Source: Ralstonia insidiosa (GTDB taxonomy: Bacteria > Pseudomonadota > Gammaproteobacteria > Burkholderiales > Burkholderiaceae). From it: a stretch of DNA of 64,000 nt. Both the position numbers and the translations under genes were made by a program. How positions within the stretch are numbered: the first letter of the stretch is position 1; every line of letters starts with the position of its first letter. The DNA is taken from positions 1,550,001 to 1,614,000 of the forward strand of contig NZ_VZPV01000001.1 of assembly GCF_008801405.1 (NCBI RefSeq), written 5' to 3'. The notes beneath the pieces are model-generated. The model made no database searches. It had not been told where the DNA came from and worked only from the letters and a program-made list of their open reading frames with translations. This document shows, piece after piece, positions 45,350-52,531 of the stretch.

Positions 45350-46180
45350 TCAATTCTTCTCCGTGTCGATCCAGGTTGATTCGAAGTGACTCTTTAGGGA
45401 TCTGTATAGCGTCACGTCGGATTTTTTTGGAAAACCTTTCTTCGTAATTCGCAGCTGCGGTAGTCCGCGGCCTTGGTCTCTCTCGCCTGTGCTTGGAGCG
45501 AATGGGCTTACCAAGCAATCATCGTCGGAGAAAAATAAGCGGAGAGGTTTAACTTCGTCGATTGTGTTTGGTTTGTAAAGACGAATCTCGAAGCAATTCG
45601 GATGGCTCTTCTGTAGTTCTTCAAAAAACATCATCGCCCCTTTTACTGTCGCAGAATATCCAGAAGTGCTGTCCATTTTTTCAAGTCTGTCGAATATCTG
45701 GTGGGCTTCGGGGTTTATAAGGATCATCCGGATTTTTGCACTTTGACGTTCAGCGTGTCGCACGGCGTCCCTTAATTCTTGTTCCTGCGCTTTTAGCTTT
45801 GACGCCCCGACTCCCATAAAATCGAACCCGGTGTGTGCGCTCGATAGTGCATCTTTATAATTGATTCCGGAGACGACACTGTAATCTGCATCTGTGATCC
45901 CATTTCTCCTAAGTTTTAGAATAAATGCAATCGGAGAGGCGGCAAAAATGGACAAAAAAATGATCGCAGGAATAATCAGCTTGAGCGACGACTCAAGATT
46001 GATTTTTCCGGCTTCGGTCGTGTGTTCTAAAACGAGAAAGAATATTGAAACAGCAGCGCTGACTGTGATAAGTACAATGAAAGCTATACTGGCAACCCAG
46101 TCTCGGACTCCAAGAAGACGATGCCTAGATGTCGCGAATAGCGCGAATCGCAATAAAAGTTTTACGAGATAGTGGGGCAT
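45350..46180 (-). CDS. Two-TM membrane protein with cytosolic domain (possibly PLD-like fold)
   Basis: 276 residues. Two membrane helices (about 29-51 and 66-89) near the N terminus, then about 185 cytosolic residues: TGFDFMGVGASKLKAQEQEL, AKIRMILINPEA, and LRLFFSDDDCLVSPFAP. This series resembles phospholipase-D-superfamily helper domains, but no HxK-x4-D catalytic motif is present. A membrane-anchored effector or sensor is plausible (inference). AT-rich. It is tightly packed, 4 bp after the Nudix gene and 2 bp before the adenylyltransferase gene. Confidence 0.7.
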   Translation of the reverse strand: MPHYLVKLLLRFALFATSRHRLLGVRDWVASIAFIVLITVSAAVSIFFLVLEHTTEAGKINLESSLKLIIPAIIFLSIFAASPIAFILKLRRNGITDADYSVVSGINYKDALSSAHTGFDFMGVGASKLKAQEQELRDAVRHAERQSAKIRMILINPEAHQIFDRLEKMDSTSGYSATVKGAMMFFEELQKSHPNCFEIRLYKPNTIDEVKPLRLFFSDDDCLVSPFAPSTGERDQGRGLPQLRITKKGFPKKSDVTLYRSLKSHFESTWIDTEKN

Positions 46181-46184
46181 TTTT

Positions 46185-47126
46185 TTATTTATAGGTATCC
46201 ATCAGGATCCACGACCAGTTCTCAAAATCGTCGCGACGGTTTCGAATTTCGTCAATAGTTTCAAATTTTGGGTGCAATAGAAAGCCTCGCTCCCCAATAC
46301 TGAACGTTGGTTTATCGATGGTTACTTCGTATACCAGTCCCAGGTGTTGGGTGCTGACGATCCGTGATTCGTCGTAAATATAACCTTTTGAAATTACGAC
46401 CGGGTCACTTTCTACGATTAATTCCTCGCTGAGTTCTCGAAGAATATAAGTGCAGTCGGCAAGGTCGTCATCATTTGAGAACAGGTCCAGTGTGAGTTGA
46501 GCAAAATCGTCAACCGATAAATGCCCGCCGAGCATCATCGAATACTCACCTCGCAGCCGGCTTTCCGGAAGACGACCGCTCCGCATGTGCGTGAGATATT
46601 TCTTCTTATGCATTACGATGAATACCGAGACTAGTTGAACAACGTCAAAGGTCTCTTCGGCATCTCGCCGTAACATTGGAACGGCAAGGCGGGTTAACTC
46701 AGTTCGATCTATTGGTCTCCGATGAAAACCAATTCCGGGTATCAGTCTGGAAAGTTCTGCCCGGGGAATCACTGCAATATTTTCATCAAGCTTACTCTTG
46801 ACAAATCGCGTTGCCACATATTCTTCCGCTTCGAAGTCGCGAAGCGCAAAGGATCCTTGGAAAACACGCTTGAAGCGCGATTTTTCACCATGTGACAATA
46901 TGTCCGTCGACAGCTTTGACTTCATTGTCTGCCAAGGTGTTTTTCCTGCGGATATCAGTTTCTTGTCACGGAGCGCAAGTGCCACGATTTCCCGAGCTGA
47001 AAGTGGCTTGTTTTCGGTCTTCAGATAGTATTCGGCAACATCCAAGAACGTCATGGACGGCTCGCCAGTCAGTTCAAACTGATCACTGTCCCGTGCGGTT
47101 GTTGAGTGAGTTTTATCGTTTTTCAT
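46185..47126 (-). CDS. HARE-HTH and Nudix fusion protein
   Basis: 313 residues. Residues about 24-97 (MTFLDVAEYYLKTENKPLSAREI ending with SRFKRVFQGSFALRD, shown in parts) match the HARE-HTH domain (HB1/ASXL/restriction endonuclease helix-turn-helix), linked in the literature to DNA-modification and restriction proteins. From about 170 a Nudix-like domain has GEYSMMLGGHLS and ILRELSEELIVES: the REUxEE core is kept (230-235) but the Gly of the box is Ile. It may hydrolyse a nucleotide diphosphate derivative. Its start overlaps the SelD-like gene's stop by 4 bp. Confidence 0.8.
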   Translation of the reverse strand: MKNDKTHSTTARDSDQFELTGEPSMTFLDVAEYYLKTENKPLSAREIVALALRDKKLISAGKTPWQTMKSKLSTDILSHGEKSRFKRVFQGSFALRDFEAEEYVATRFVKSKLDENIAVIPRAELSRLIPGIGFHRRPIDRTELTRLAVPMLRRDAEETFDVVQLVSVFIVMHKKKYLTHMRSGRLPESRLRGEYSMMLGGHLSVDDFAQLTLDLFSNDDDLADCTYILRELSEELIVESDPVVISKGYIYDESRIVSTQHLGLVYEVTIDKPTFSIGERGFLLHPKFETIDEIRNRRDDFENWSWILMDTYK

Positions 47127-48307
47127 GCCAGCAGTATCTTTCCAGCAGGCCCTTCGATGCAGTGCCCGATCATTTGAGCCGTCAATCCCATCTGTTCGAA
47201 GAGCTGGAGGGTTGTCGAACGATTCTCAACAGGAAGCACGAATACAAGCCCTCCGGCCACTTGTGCATCAAAAAGCAGCGGCGCCCGGGGGTGTGATCGT
47301 AACGCAGCGGCGTTGCTGAACTTCTCCGCGAAACTGAGGTTGTCAAAGTAGAGGCTGGTCGTGGGAAGTTCGCCGCGGTCGAGATATGGCCCCAAGGAAG
47401 AGTAGATCGGCAAGTCAGCAACCGCGATCTGAGCCGCCACGCCTTGTCGTAGCAGAAGGCGATGAGCATGGTTAACCAGCCCGAATCCCGTTACGTCCGT
47501 GCACTGCTCTATTCCGATCTGATGCAATACGTCGGCGTGAGCGGCACTTCTTTTTAGTACCCCTTCGGTAAGGACGTCACGAAGCTCATCGTCCTTTGCC
47601 GCGCTTGTCTTCCACAAGATACTTGCTACGCTGCTACCCAGGGGTTTTGTGAGGAACATCGGATCCCCCGGGCGAGGTGCGCGAGCTCGCGTCTGATTTT
47701 TTGGTACAGGGGTGCCAACAACAGAAAAGCCGAGAGAAAGGTCGGTTTGTTTGGCCAGAGTGTGGCCACCTACCAGTGTGACACCGGCGTCCGACAATTC
47801 AGCTAGCGCCCCAGCCATCATGCGAGTCACTACGTCGCTCGACGCATCCATTCCATATGGGACGCCAAGGTGAGCCAAGGCGAACTTGGGTGTGCCAAAG
47901 CTGGCGTAAATATCTCCCAACACATGGTTTACAACTACACGTCCGAAATCCTGAGGGTCAGGGACCATCGGGAATAGCACGTCGACAGTCGCCAAAAGTT
48001 CGGTGTCTCCAACTGAGTATCGACCGCTATCTGGAAACGCGACGTTGAGATCCGGCATAAACGCTGTCGGAGCACGACCAACGAGATCGTCGAGCAGGTT
48101 CTCAAGGTCGATGGCCGGCGCTTTCTTCGAGCATCCCCCATCGGTAGCCAAATCAATGAATCTCATTCTTGTTATGTCGGGCGCGGTCCCCAGCCCTCGC
48201 GAACGTAGTTTGGTCTGTGCACCGCTCTTGAGGTTAGGTTCTCTAAGCGGCCGAACATTGAAACGCCCCGGCTGCGGCAGTTGCACGCGTGCGCTGAGAC
48301 GGCTCAT
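47123..48307 (-). CDS. SelD-like (selenophosphate synthetase family) kinase, orphan
   Basis: 394 residues. The SelD/PurM fold is clear: VVVNHVLGDIYASFGTPKFA, AGVTLVGGHTL, GDPMFLTKPLGSSVA and CTDVTGFGLVNHAH. At the N-terminal active site, ATDGGCSKKAPA (Cys59, Lys61) aligns with SelD's GCGCKISP-type loop, but the cysteine appears shifted by one place. SelD makes selenophosphate from selenide and ATP; no selA, selB or selC is nearby, so another substrate is possible. First gene of the five-gene operon. Met48 (48166) is a plausible alternative start because it matches where normal SelD proteins begin. Confidence 0.85.
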   Translation of the reverse strand: MSRLSARVQLPQPGRFNVRPLREPNLKSGAQTKLRSRGLGTAPDITRMRFIDLATDGGCSKKAPAIDLENLLDDLVGRAPTAFMPDLNVAFPDSGRYSVGDTELLATVDVLFPMVPDPQDFGRVVVNHVLGDIYASFGTPKFALAHLGVPYGMDASSDVVTRMMAGALAELSDAGVTLVGGHTLAKQTDLSLGFSVVGTPVPKNQTRARAPRPGDPMFLTKPLGSSVASILWKTSAAKDDELRDVLTEGVLKRSAAHADVLHQIGIEQCTDVTGFGLVNHAHRLLLRQGVAAQIAVADLPIYSSLGPYLDRGELPTTSLYFDNLSFAEKFSNAAALRSHPRAPLLFDAQVAGGLVFVLPVENRSTTLQLFEQMGLTAQMIGHCIEGPAGKILLA

Positions 48308-48538
48308 GATTGTAGGACAAGGCGGAGATATTCCTGTTGATGGAGTCTCCCAAGATTCAACAAAACCTCCTTCGTTTTGGTCGGGGTTGTCGATGTGCCC
48401 TACCTTTGGGGGGGGGCGATCCCTCCAAGCTGAGCGGCGGACTGTTCTGTCATGCCGTGCAAATCAATATTGAAGTGCGCTGCGGTGGCGCGATCGCTAG
48501 CGGGAGCTGTGGGATAGAGCAATCGGTGTTACCCGTAG
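48308..48538. other. Upstream region of the SelD-like operon
   Basis: No gene seen. It should contain the operon's promoter on the minus strand; a run of nine G residues lies near 48409. Confidence 0.4.
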
Positions 48539-48678
48539 TGCGTCGAAATCGACGCATGTAGACGAGGTGCGATTGGGTTGATGGCACAAAACGACGCAAT
48601 TTTGACGCACCGTTAGGTGGCCGAAGTCTTGCCTCTGCGTCATACACCGAAATCAACGCAGAATCGACGCATCGTTAG
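48539..48678. repeat. GACGCA repeat array with palindrome
   Basis: A perfect palindrome TGCGTCGA-AA-TCGACGCA (48539-48556) is followed by two related 26-bp units (48591-48616 and 48653-48678), each with two YRACGCA-like boxes about 11 bp apart and ending in CGTTAG. The array sits between the SelD-like operon and the second recombinase, so it may be an operator or a recombination site. Confidence 0.65.
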
Positions 48679-48695
48679 CTACCGTGGGGCGTCCA

Positions 48696-49421
48696 CTACA
48701 CGTTCTGCCTCAACTTCCTCTGGCTGTTTGCGCTGGCAATCTTGAAGCGAGCAAGTTTGTCGACCTTGGGTGAATGCTTAACGGGCCGCGACGTTTTTAC
48801 CATGGCAGGTTTGACTCGCGCGCCTCCTCTTTTGCCATGGACGGCACGGCCGTATTTCCCGATGCTGTAGTCCGAGAGGTGCCCCATGAACTGGGCAGCA
48901 TCTTCCAGGGAGACGGTCGGATCGGCCTTCAGATCAGAGGCGGCCTGGTGACGGAAGCAATATGGGCTGACCCGGGTCCGAAGCTTCGGGAACGTGGCCT
49001 TGCCCAAGGTCACGATTGAGTTATAAAGGTAGTCAGCATTGTGACGGACCGTAGCGTGGCCGATTCCATTCGCCGCCACATCTTGCGCCGCCATCGATAG
49101 TAGGACCGCGAGCGCCGGGTGCGGCTTCTCCGTGGCAGGTGTCTTAAATAGGTAACGTCTGACTGGCTGTCCGCGTTCTGTTTGCTTGTCGTCGCTACAC
49201 TTCGCGCCCGTTACTTCGATCGCGAGTCCATCTCTAAGGTATGCGATTTGCACGCCCGACTCGAGTTCAGCTGGGCGACAGCCCGTAAGCCAGAGTACGG
49301 ACAGCGCCGGAAGCAGTTTCGGCCGCGATTGGAGCCAGCAGGGTTGGGAAGCATGATCGAACATGACTTCCCTCCAATCAGGCGGCAGCAACTTGAGTAC
49401 GGATTTTTTGGCTTTCCCCAT
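48696..49421 (-). CDS. Second tyrosine recombinase-like protein
   Basis: About 241 residues from MGKAKKSVLKLLPPDW at 49421; the frame is open 84 bp further up. The catalytic-domain pattern is present: Arg in LTGCRPAELESGVQI, YCFRHQAASDL (the HxxR box with Tyr in place of the first His), MGHLSDYSIGKYGRA with GH and the probable nucleophile Tyr. The core-binding N-terminal domain is short or missing, so it may be a specialised or partly decayed recombinase. It lies beside the GACGCA repeats, which may be its site (inference). Confidence 0.75.
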   Translation of the reverse strand: MGKAKKSVLKLLPPDWREVMFDHASQPCWLQSRPKLLPALSVLWLTGCRPAELESGVQIAYLRDGLAIEVTGAKCSDDKQTERGQPVRRYLFKTPATEKPHPALAVLLSMAAQDVAANGIGHATVRHNADYLYNSIVTLGKATFPKLRTRVSPYCFRHQAASDLKADPTVSLEDAAQFMGHLSDYSIGKYGRAVHGKRGGARVKPAMVKTSRPVKHSPKVDKLARFKIASANSQRKLRQNV

Positions 49422-49547
49422 TGGCGGTCTTCTGTTGGGTTGAGTGTCAGGCGCTTTTTTGGCGGCCTGCCGGTCGGATTTCTGAGTGGTTCGAAATCGG
49501 CACAAACCACCCCCGGTCTGCTGTGCAGCCCGACCCCTGAGGGGTGT

Positions 49548-49622
49548 GGGGCTCGAACTGCTTCAGCCACAACTGGACATGTCTGTGCATGTCGCTGTTG
49601 TGTCTGAAACAGCTCGAGCCCC
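49548..49622. repeat. Long imperfect inverted repeat (34/35-bp arms, 6-nt loop)
   Basis: The left arm 49548-49581 pairs with the right arm 49588-49622. GGGGCTCGA, CTG, TTCAG, CACAAC and ACATG blocks match in order, interrupted by three single mismatches and one 3/4-nt bulge. The hairpin is too long and lacks the T run of a terminator. Regularly spaced mismatches suggest a structured RNA or a folded single-strand DNA site. Confidence 0.8.
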
Positions 49623-49663
49623 CCCTTGTCCGACATGCTTTTCGCATGCCTTTTGGACAAGGG
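49623..49663. repeat. Second hairpin directly abutting the long inverted repeat
   Basis: CCCTTGTCC (49623-49631) pairs perfectly with GGACAAGGG (49655-49663). Inside it a smaller stem CATGC/GCATG (49634-49638, 49644-49648) forms. Confidence 0.75.
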
Positions 49664-50041
49664 ACCGACACGATTTCGATGTGATGGAAATCGGGCTGCT
49701 CGGCCGCTGATCGATGGTGTGTACGTATGGTTGGTGTCAGTGCGAACGGGGTTCGCGATAGCGCCGGGAAGCTGTCTACAACCCATCGGTTCGCTCGCCA
49801 CGTCGTTGTTCCCGCGCCCGCCCGTGGACGGCTGCGCTGCCCACCCCGCAGGGGCGTGGACAGCGCCGGCTCTTCGGCCGGCGTCCCGCATCCGCCCACC
49901 GGCTCCCCGCGGCCGTCGCCTATGGCCTGACGCGCCGCGAGGCGGCTTGCCCCAGCTGAGAGAGAAAGCCACCCCCAACCCTTCTTCCTGCAAGCAACCA
50001 GCGGCAGTTCAACGAATCGGCATCCGCGCGCGCCGTCGCGC

Positions 50042-50116
50042 CCGAATCGAGCCGCACGGGGACCCGGTGTAGCCGGGGAGAGCGGCGACCCGACGCGGAG
50101 CGGAGGGGCGATTCGG
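50042..50116. repeat. Long-range inverted repeat CCGAATCG...CGATTCGG
   Basis: An 8-bp perfect pair enclosing 59 nt of GC-rich sequence that itself contains ACCCGG...CCGGGG pairing. Possible structured RNA or replication-associated structure. Confidence 0.4.
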
Positions 50117-50128
50117 CTGTGCATGCGG

Positions 50129-50524
50129 TCAGCCGCGATCACTGCAGGCCCCGCCTTGAACCAGCACGTTGTCGGGGTTGTCCGGGTCCCACACCCGCTG
50201 CACTGAGCCATCTGAGTAGGCGTAGATGGTCCACCCAGGGCAGCCATAGCCAACCGAAACCAAAGAGGGCGCTGTGGGCAACACTGCGGCAGGCGGTGGC
50301 GGTTGGCATCCGGGCGCGCTCCAAACTACACCCATCCAGACGGGCGGGTTCGCCTGCGTGTAGCCAGCTGGGCAAACAGGCGGAGAAATCGCCCAGTGTT
50401 GAATCGGAGATACGCAAGTCGAGTCTTGATATCCAGGAGAGCAGAGTGCCGGTGCAGCTAGGGCACTTCGCCCGACGATGAGCATTAGGACCAGTAGCTG
50501 ATTCTTCAGGGTTCGCGTCATCAT
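50129..50524 (-). CDS. Small exported Cys/Pro-rich protein
   Basis: 131 residues from the ATG at 50524, chosen because AGGAGG lies 7 nt upstream; the longer open frame has no such signal. The signal peptide KNQLLVLMLIVGRSALAAPA is clear. The mature part has six cysteines and pairs of Trp/Tyr-rich turns (WMGVVWSAPGCQPPPPA; GYGCPGWTIYAYSDGS). No family recognised. It sits just downstream of the repA-iteron region and may be an element-encoded secreted or surface protein. Confidence 0.7.
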   Translation of the reverse strand: MMTRTLKNQLLVLMLIVGRSALAAPALCSPGYQDSTCVSPIQHWAISPPVCPAGYTQANPPVWMGVVWSAPGCQPPPPAAVLPTAPSLVSVGYGCPGWTIYAYSDGSVQRVWDPDNPDNVLVQGGACSDRG

Positions 50525-50707
50525 TTTTTTCCTCCTACTGTTTGAGTTAGGGGTAGCTCGACACAGTGGTGGAGTTGCCTGTGCTGATCGACTCGAATGA
50601 CGTCCAGACGAGGCCGCCGGCTCATTTGGGCACCCCTTGTCCACAGCTTTGCGGGGCTTGCTACCAGTTTGAGGTACTGGAAAGACGTAACGTACTGGTA
50701 TAGGGCA

Positions 50708-50790
50708 GTGGTGATTTGCCGCCATTGCCGGTGGTAATTTGCCGTTCGCGAAAGTGGTGATTTGCCGTGACCGCCGGTGGTGATTTGCCG
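50708..50790. other. Plasmid-type replication origin: four iterons with DnaA-like boxes
   Basis: GTGGTGATTTGCCG occurs at 50708, 50731 (one base changed), 50754 and 50777, an exact 23-bp period, about two helical turns. The last iteron runs into CGTGGATAA, one base from a DnaA box; TTTTCCACA (near 50815) and TTGTCCACA (near 50638) are further near-boxes. The array lies just beyond the 3' end of repA and upstream of the exported-protein gene. This is a textbook iteron origin. Confidence 0.88.
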
Positions 50791-50873
50791 TGGATAACTC
50801 GTACAGCCCACAGGCTTTTCCACAGAGGATCTTTGCATCAGTGTGTTCACGAAACGCAGCCGTCGAGTTGGTG

Positions 50874-51794
50874 TCATGGGCACTTGTCCCTCGGTGAAAC
50901 GGGAGGAGGGGCGTGTTTAAGTCTCAGCCCTCCATTGACTTGTTCGATGGCTTTGCGTGCCTTCGGGTACACCGCCAGAACGGTGTTTAGGGCTCGCTTC
51001 ATTTCCTTCCGGAAGTTGCTGGTATCCGCGTACTCCTGCCCGAACTGCCCCTGCAGTGCCCGCCAGGAAATCGTCTCTGGTTGGTTGATGCGCCAGAGTC
51101 GGTGTGTGAGCCAGGCATAGACGTCGAGGTCCAGCGCAGCGCCCCCGATCGCACGTAACGCCCGGCGATCGAGTGGCACTCCCGAGTTCTCCAAGGATTC
51201 GAAGTAGCTCTTGGAAAGGACGAGCACGCCTGGCCAGCGATGCCTGGGGGCCTCGGGACTGCTGGACCAAGCATCAAACTGCTCGATTGGCTGACCATTG
51301 AACGTTCGACCGCGGTAGCCAATCTGCAATCTGCACGCCGCTAACGCATGGATGCCGCGTCGGAGGGCTAGGTACCGATTTCCGCCGTCATTGTGTTGTC
51401 CAATGAGGCGAAGTAGGTCAGTAGAGTTGCTTCCTACGGGAATTTCCCTCGTTTTGTGCCTGAGGGCGTAGGTGTTCAGATATGCGATTGCCAGGCGAGG
51501 TACAGCTCCAAACGGTACGGGCTGTTTGACGGGGCCATTTCCCTCATCAAGGTAACCAGCACTGACACTAATCCAAGCGTCTTTGAATTCGCGGACGAAC
51601 TCCTCCTTGCTGACTTGCTTCCGAGGCAAGCCCACCTGGCAGAGGATTGAATGCGTGAAAGCGATATCGTCGCCCGCTGGTGGGTGGGCGTCGATTTCGG
51701 CGGCAGCCTTGACGAGCCGTTCCTCCGAAGGGCGCGGACGGAAGTGTTGCTCAGGGCCAGTCAAGTTGACAGGTGCCGGGGTAAGAGAGCTCAC
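50874..51794 (-). CDS. repA: Plasmid replication initiator RepA (RepA_C family)
   Basis: 306 residues. PVPFGAVPRLAIAYLNTYALRHKTREI, then GVLVLSKSYFESLENSGVPLDRRALRAI and LDVYAWLTHRLWRINQPETI with LQGQFGQEYADTSNFRKEM are the conserved blocks of the plasmid-encoded RepA family. It should bind the iterons found about 85-170 bp after its stop and start replication. The start overlaps the AlpA-like gene's stop by 4 bp, so the two are co-translated. Confidence 0.9.
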   Translation of the reverse strand: MSSLTPAPVNLTGPEQHFRPRPSEERLVKAAAEIDAHPPAGDDIAFTHSILCQVGLPRKQVSKEEFVREFKDAWISVSAGYLDEGNGPVKQPVPFGAVPRLAIAYLNTYALRHKTREIPVGSNSTDLLRLIGQHNDGGNRYLALRRGIHALAACRLQIGYRGRTFNGQPIEQFDAWSSSPEAPRHRWPGVLVLSKSYFESLENSGVPLDRRALRAIGGAALDLDVYAWLTHRLWRINQPETISWRALQGQFGQEYADTSNFRKEMKRALNTVLAVYPKARKAIEQVNGGLRLKHAPPPVSPRDKCP

Positions 51795-52138
51795 TTACCC
51801 CCTCCTGCTGCTATCAGGCGGCGCTCGAGCTGTTGTCGCTTGGTTGGCCGTCCCCCTTTTTTGGCTTGAGGAGTTGCGAGTGCTGCGCCCTGAGTTGGCT
51901 TCGGGCTGGGCCGTCGAGCTTCATTGGTGGTGACGGCAGGCTGAACGTGGCGTTCGATCCATTTCACTACGTCCTCTTTGCGCCACAGCAGCCTACGTTG
52001 ACCTGGCAGCCGGAGGATCGGCGGCAAACGATCAAAGCGCCCTGCGGCAATATCCGAGTAGACAGTAGAGGCTTTTCGGTGGAGTAACGGACACAGCTGA
52101 CTAAGCGTCAGCAGTTCGACTTGATACAGGGAAGACAT
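51791..52138 (-). CDS. AlpA-like helix-turn-helix regulator
   Basis: 115 residues. VELLTLSQLCPLLHRKASTVYSDIAAGRF and LPGQRRLLWRKEDVVKWIERHV form the winged HTH_17/AlpA-type fold of phage and island regulators and excisionases. The C-terminal 45 residues are a basic tail (AKKGGRPTKRQQLERRL). GGAG precedes the start. It is first in the operon with repA at the right end of the element, a place fitting an excision or replication control factor. Confidence 0.82.
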   Translation of the reverse strand: MSSLYQVELLTLSQLCPLLHRKASTVYSDIAAGRFDRLPPILRLPGQRRLLWRKEDVVKWIERHVQPAVTTNEARRPSPKPTQGAALATPQAKKGGRPTKRQQLERRLIAAGGGK

Positions 52139-52362
52139 GGGCGGACTCCGGCGGCCCGCACGTCAAAACGTGCAAGCTACCGAACGTGCGCACCAGCCGA
52201 AGACCTAGACGCCGGAGTAGCGTTGTGTCCGTGGCGGGCCGGATGGCCCTCTGTGGGTCCCTCGCCATGCATGCGGGCTCTGTTTCGCTTCGCACCGACT
52301 CCGTTCGTACTAGTCGGCTTGCATGTCGTTAATTCGAGCGGACGGTGCTTGTCCGAACGAAC
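52139..52362. other. Upstream region of the alpA-like/repA operon
   Basis: No gene supported; expected promoter region for the minus-strand operon. Confidence 0.4.
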
Positions 52363-52382
52363 CCCAAATCTCCCGATTTGGG
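52363..52382. repeat. Hairpin CCCAAATC/GATTTGGG
   Basis: Perfect 8-bp stem with a TCCC loop and no T run. Possible operator or recombination-related structure near the right end. Confidence 0.45.
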
Positions 52383-52468
52383 TAAAGGCTCATGGGTACT
52401 GGATGTTTGGATTCTGTATGGTCTAGCCATGCCAGTCAAGCTGGCGCGACTCTCGACGTCCCGGTGCA

Positions 52469-52486
52469 TGGGACAAATTTGGGACA
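52469..52486 (+). repeat. TGGGACA double repeat, right end
   Basis: TGGGACA at 52469 and 52480, the same 11-bp spacing and orientation as the left-end pair at 31172-31189. Possible integrase arm sites about 80 bp inside attR. Confidence 0.55.
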
Positions 52487-52531
52487 GTCGGAGACCAAAA
52501 ACGACCAAAATTGATCTCAATAGACCAAAGA

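Larger units (their letters stand above)
49422..50128. other. Non-coding-looking, highly structured stretch
   Basis: About 700 bp without a gene I can support, although several high-GC frames are open on both strands. It holds a 35-bp imperfect inverted repeat, an adjacent hairpin, a GCCGGC hairpin near 49866-49883, and a long-range inverted repeat at 50042-50116. It is extremely GC-rich after 49800. Confidence 0.55.

Noticed and set aside
49548..49663. Integron attC site
   Set aside because: No GTTRRRY core sites and no integron integrase; the pairing is far more complete than in attC.
49447..50253. Overlapping frames of 140-268 codons in the GC-rich stretch
   Set aside because: Open on several frames at once, with Arg/Pro/Gly-rich noise and crossing strong hairpins; also overlaps the exported-protein gene.
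50708..50790. CRISPR array
   Set aside because: Repeats are 14 bp with 9-bp spacers, no cas genes; the layout is that of iterons.
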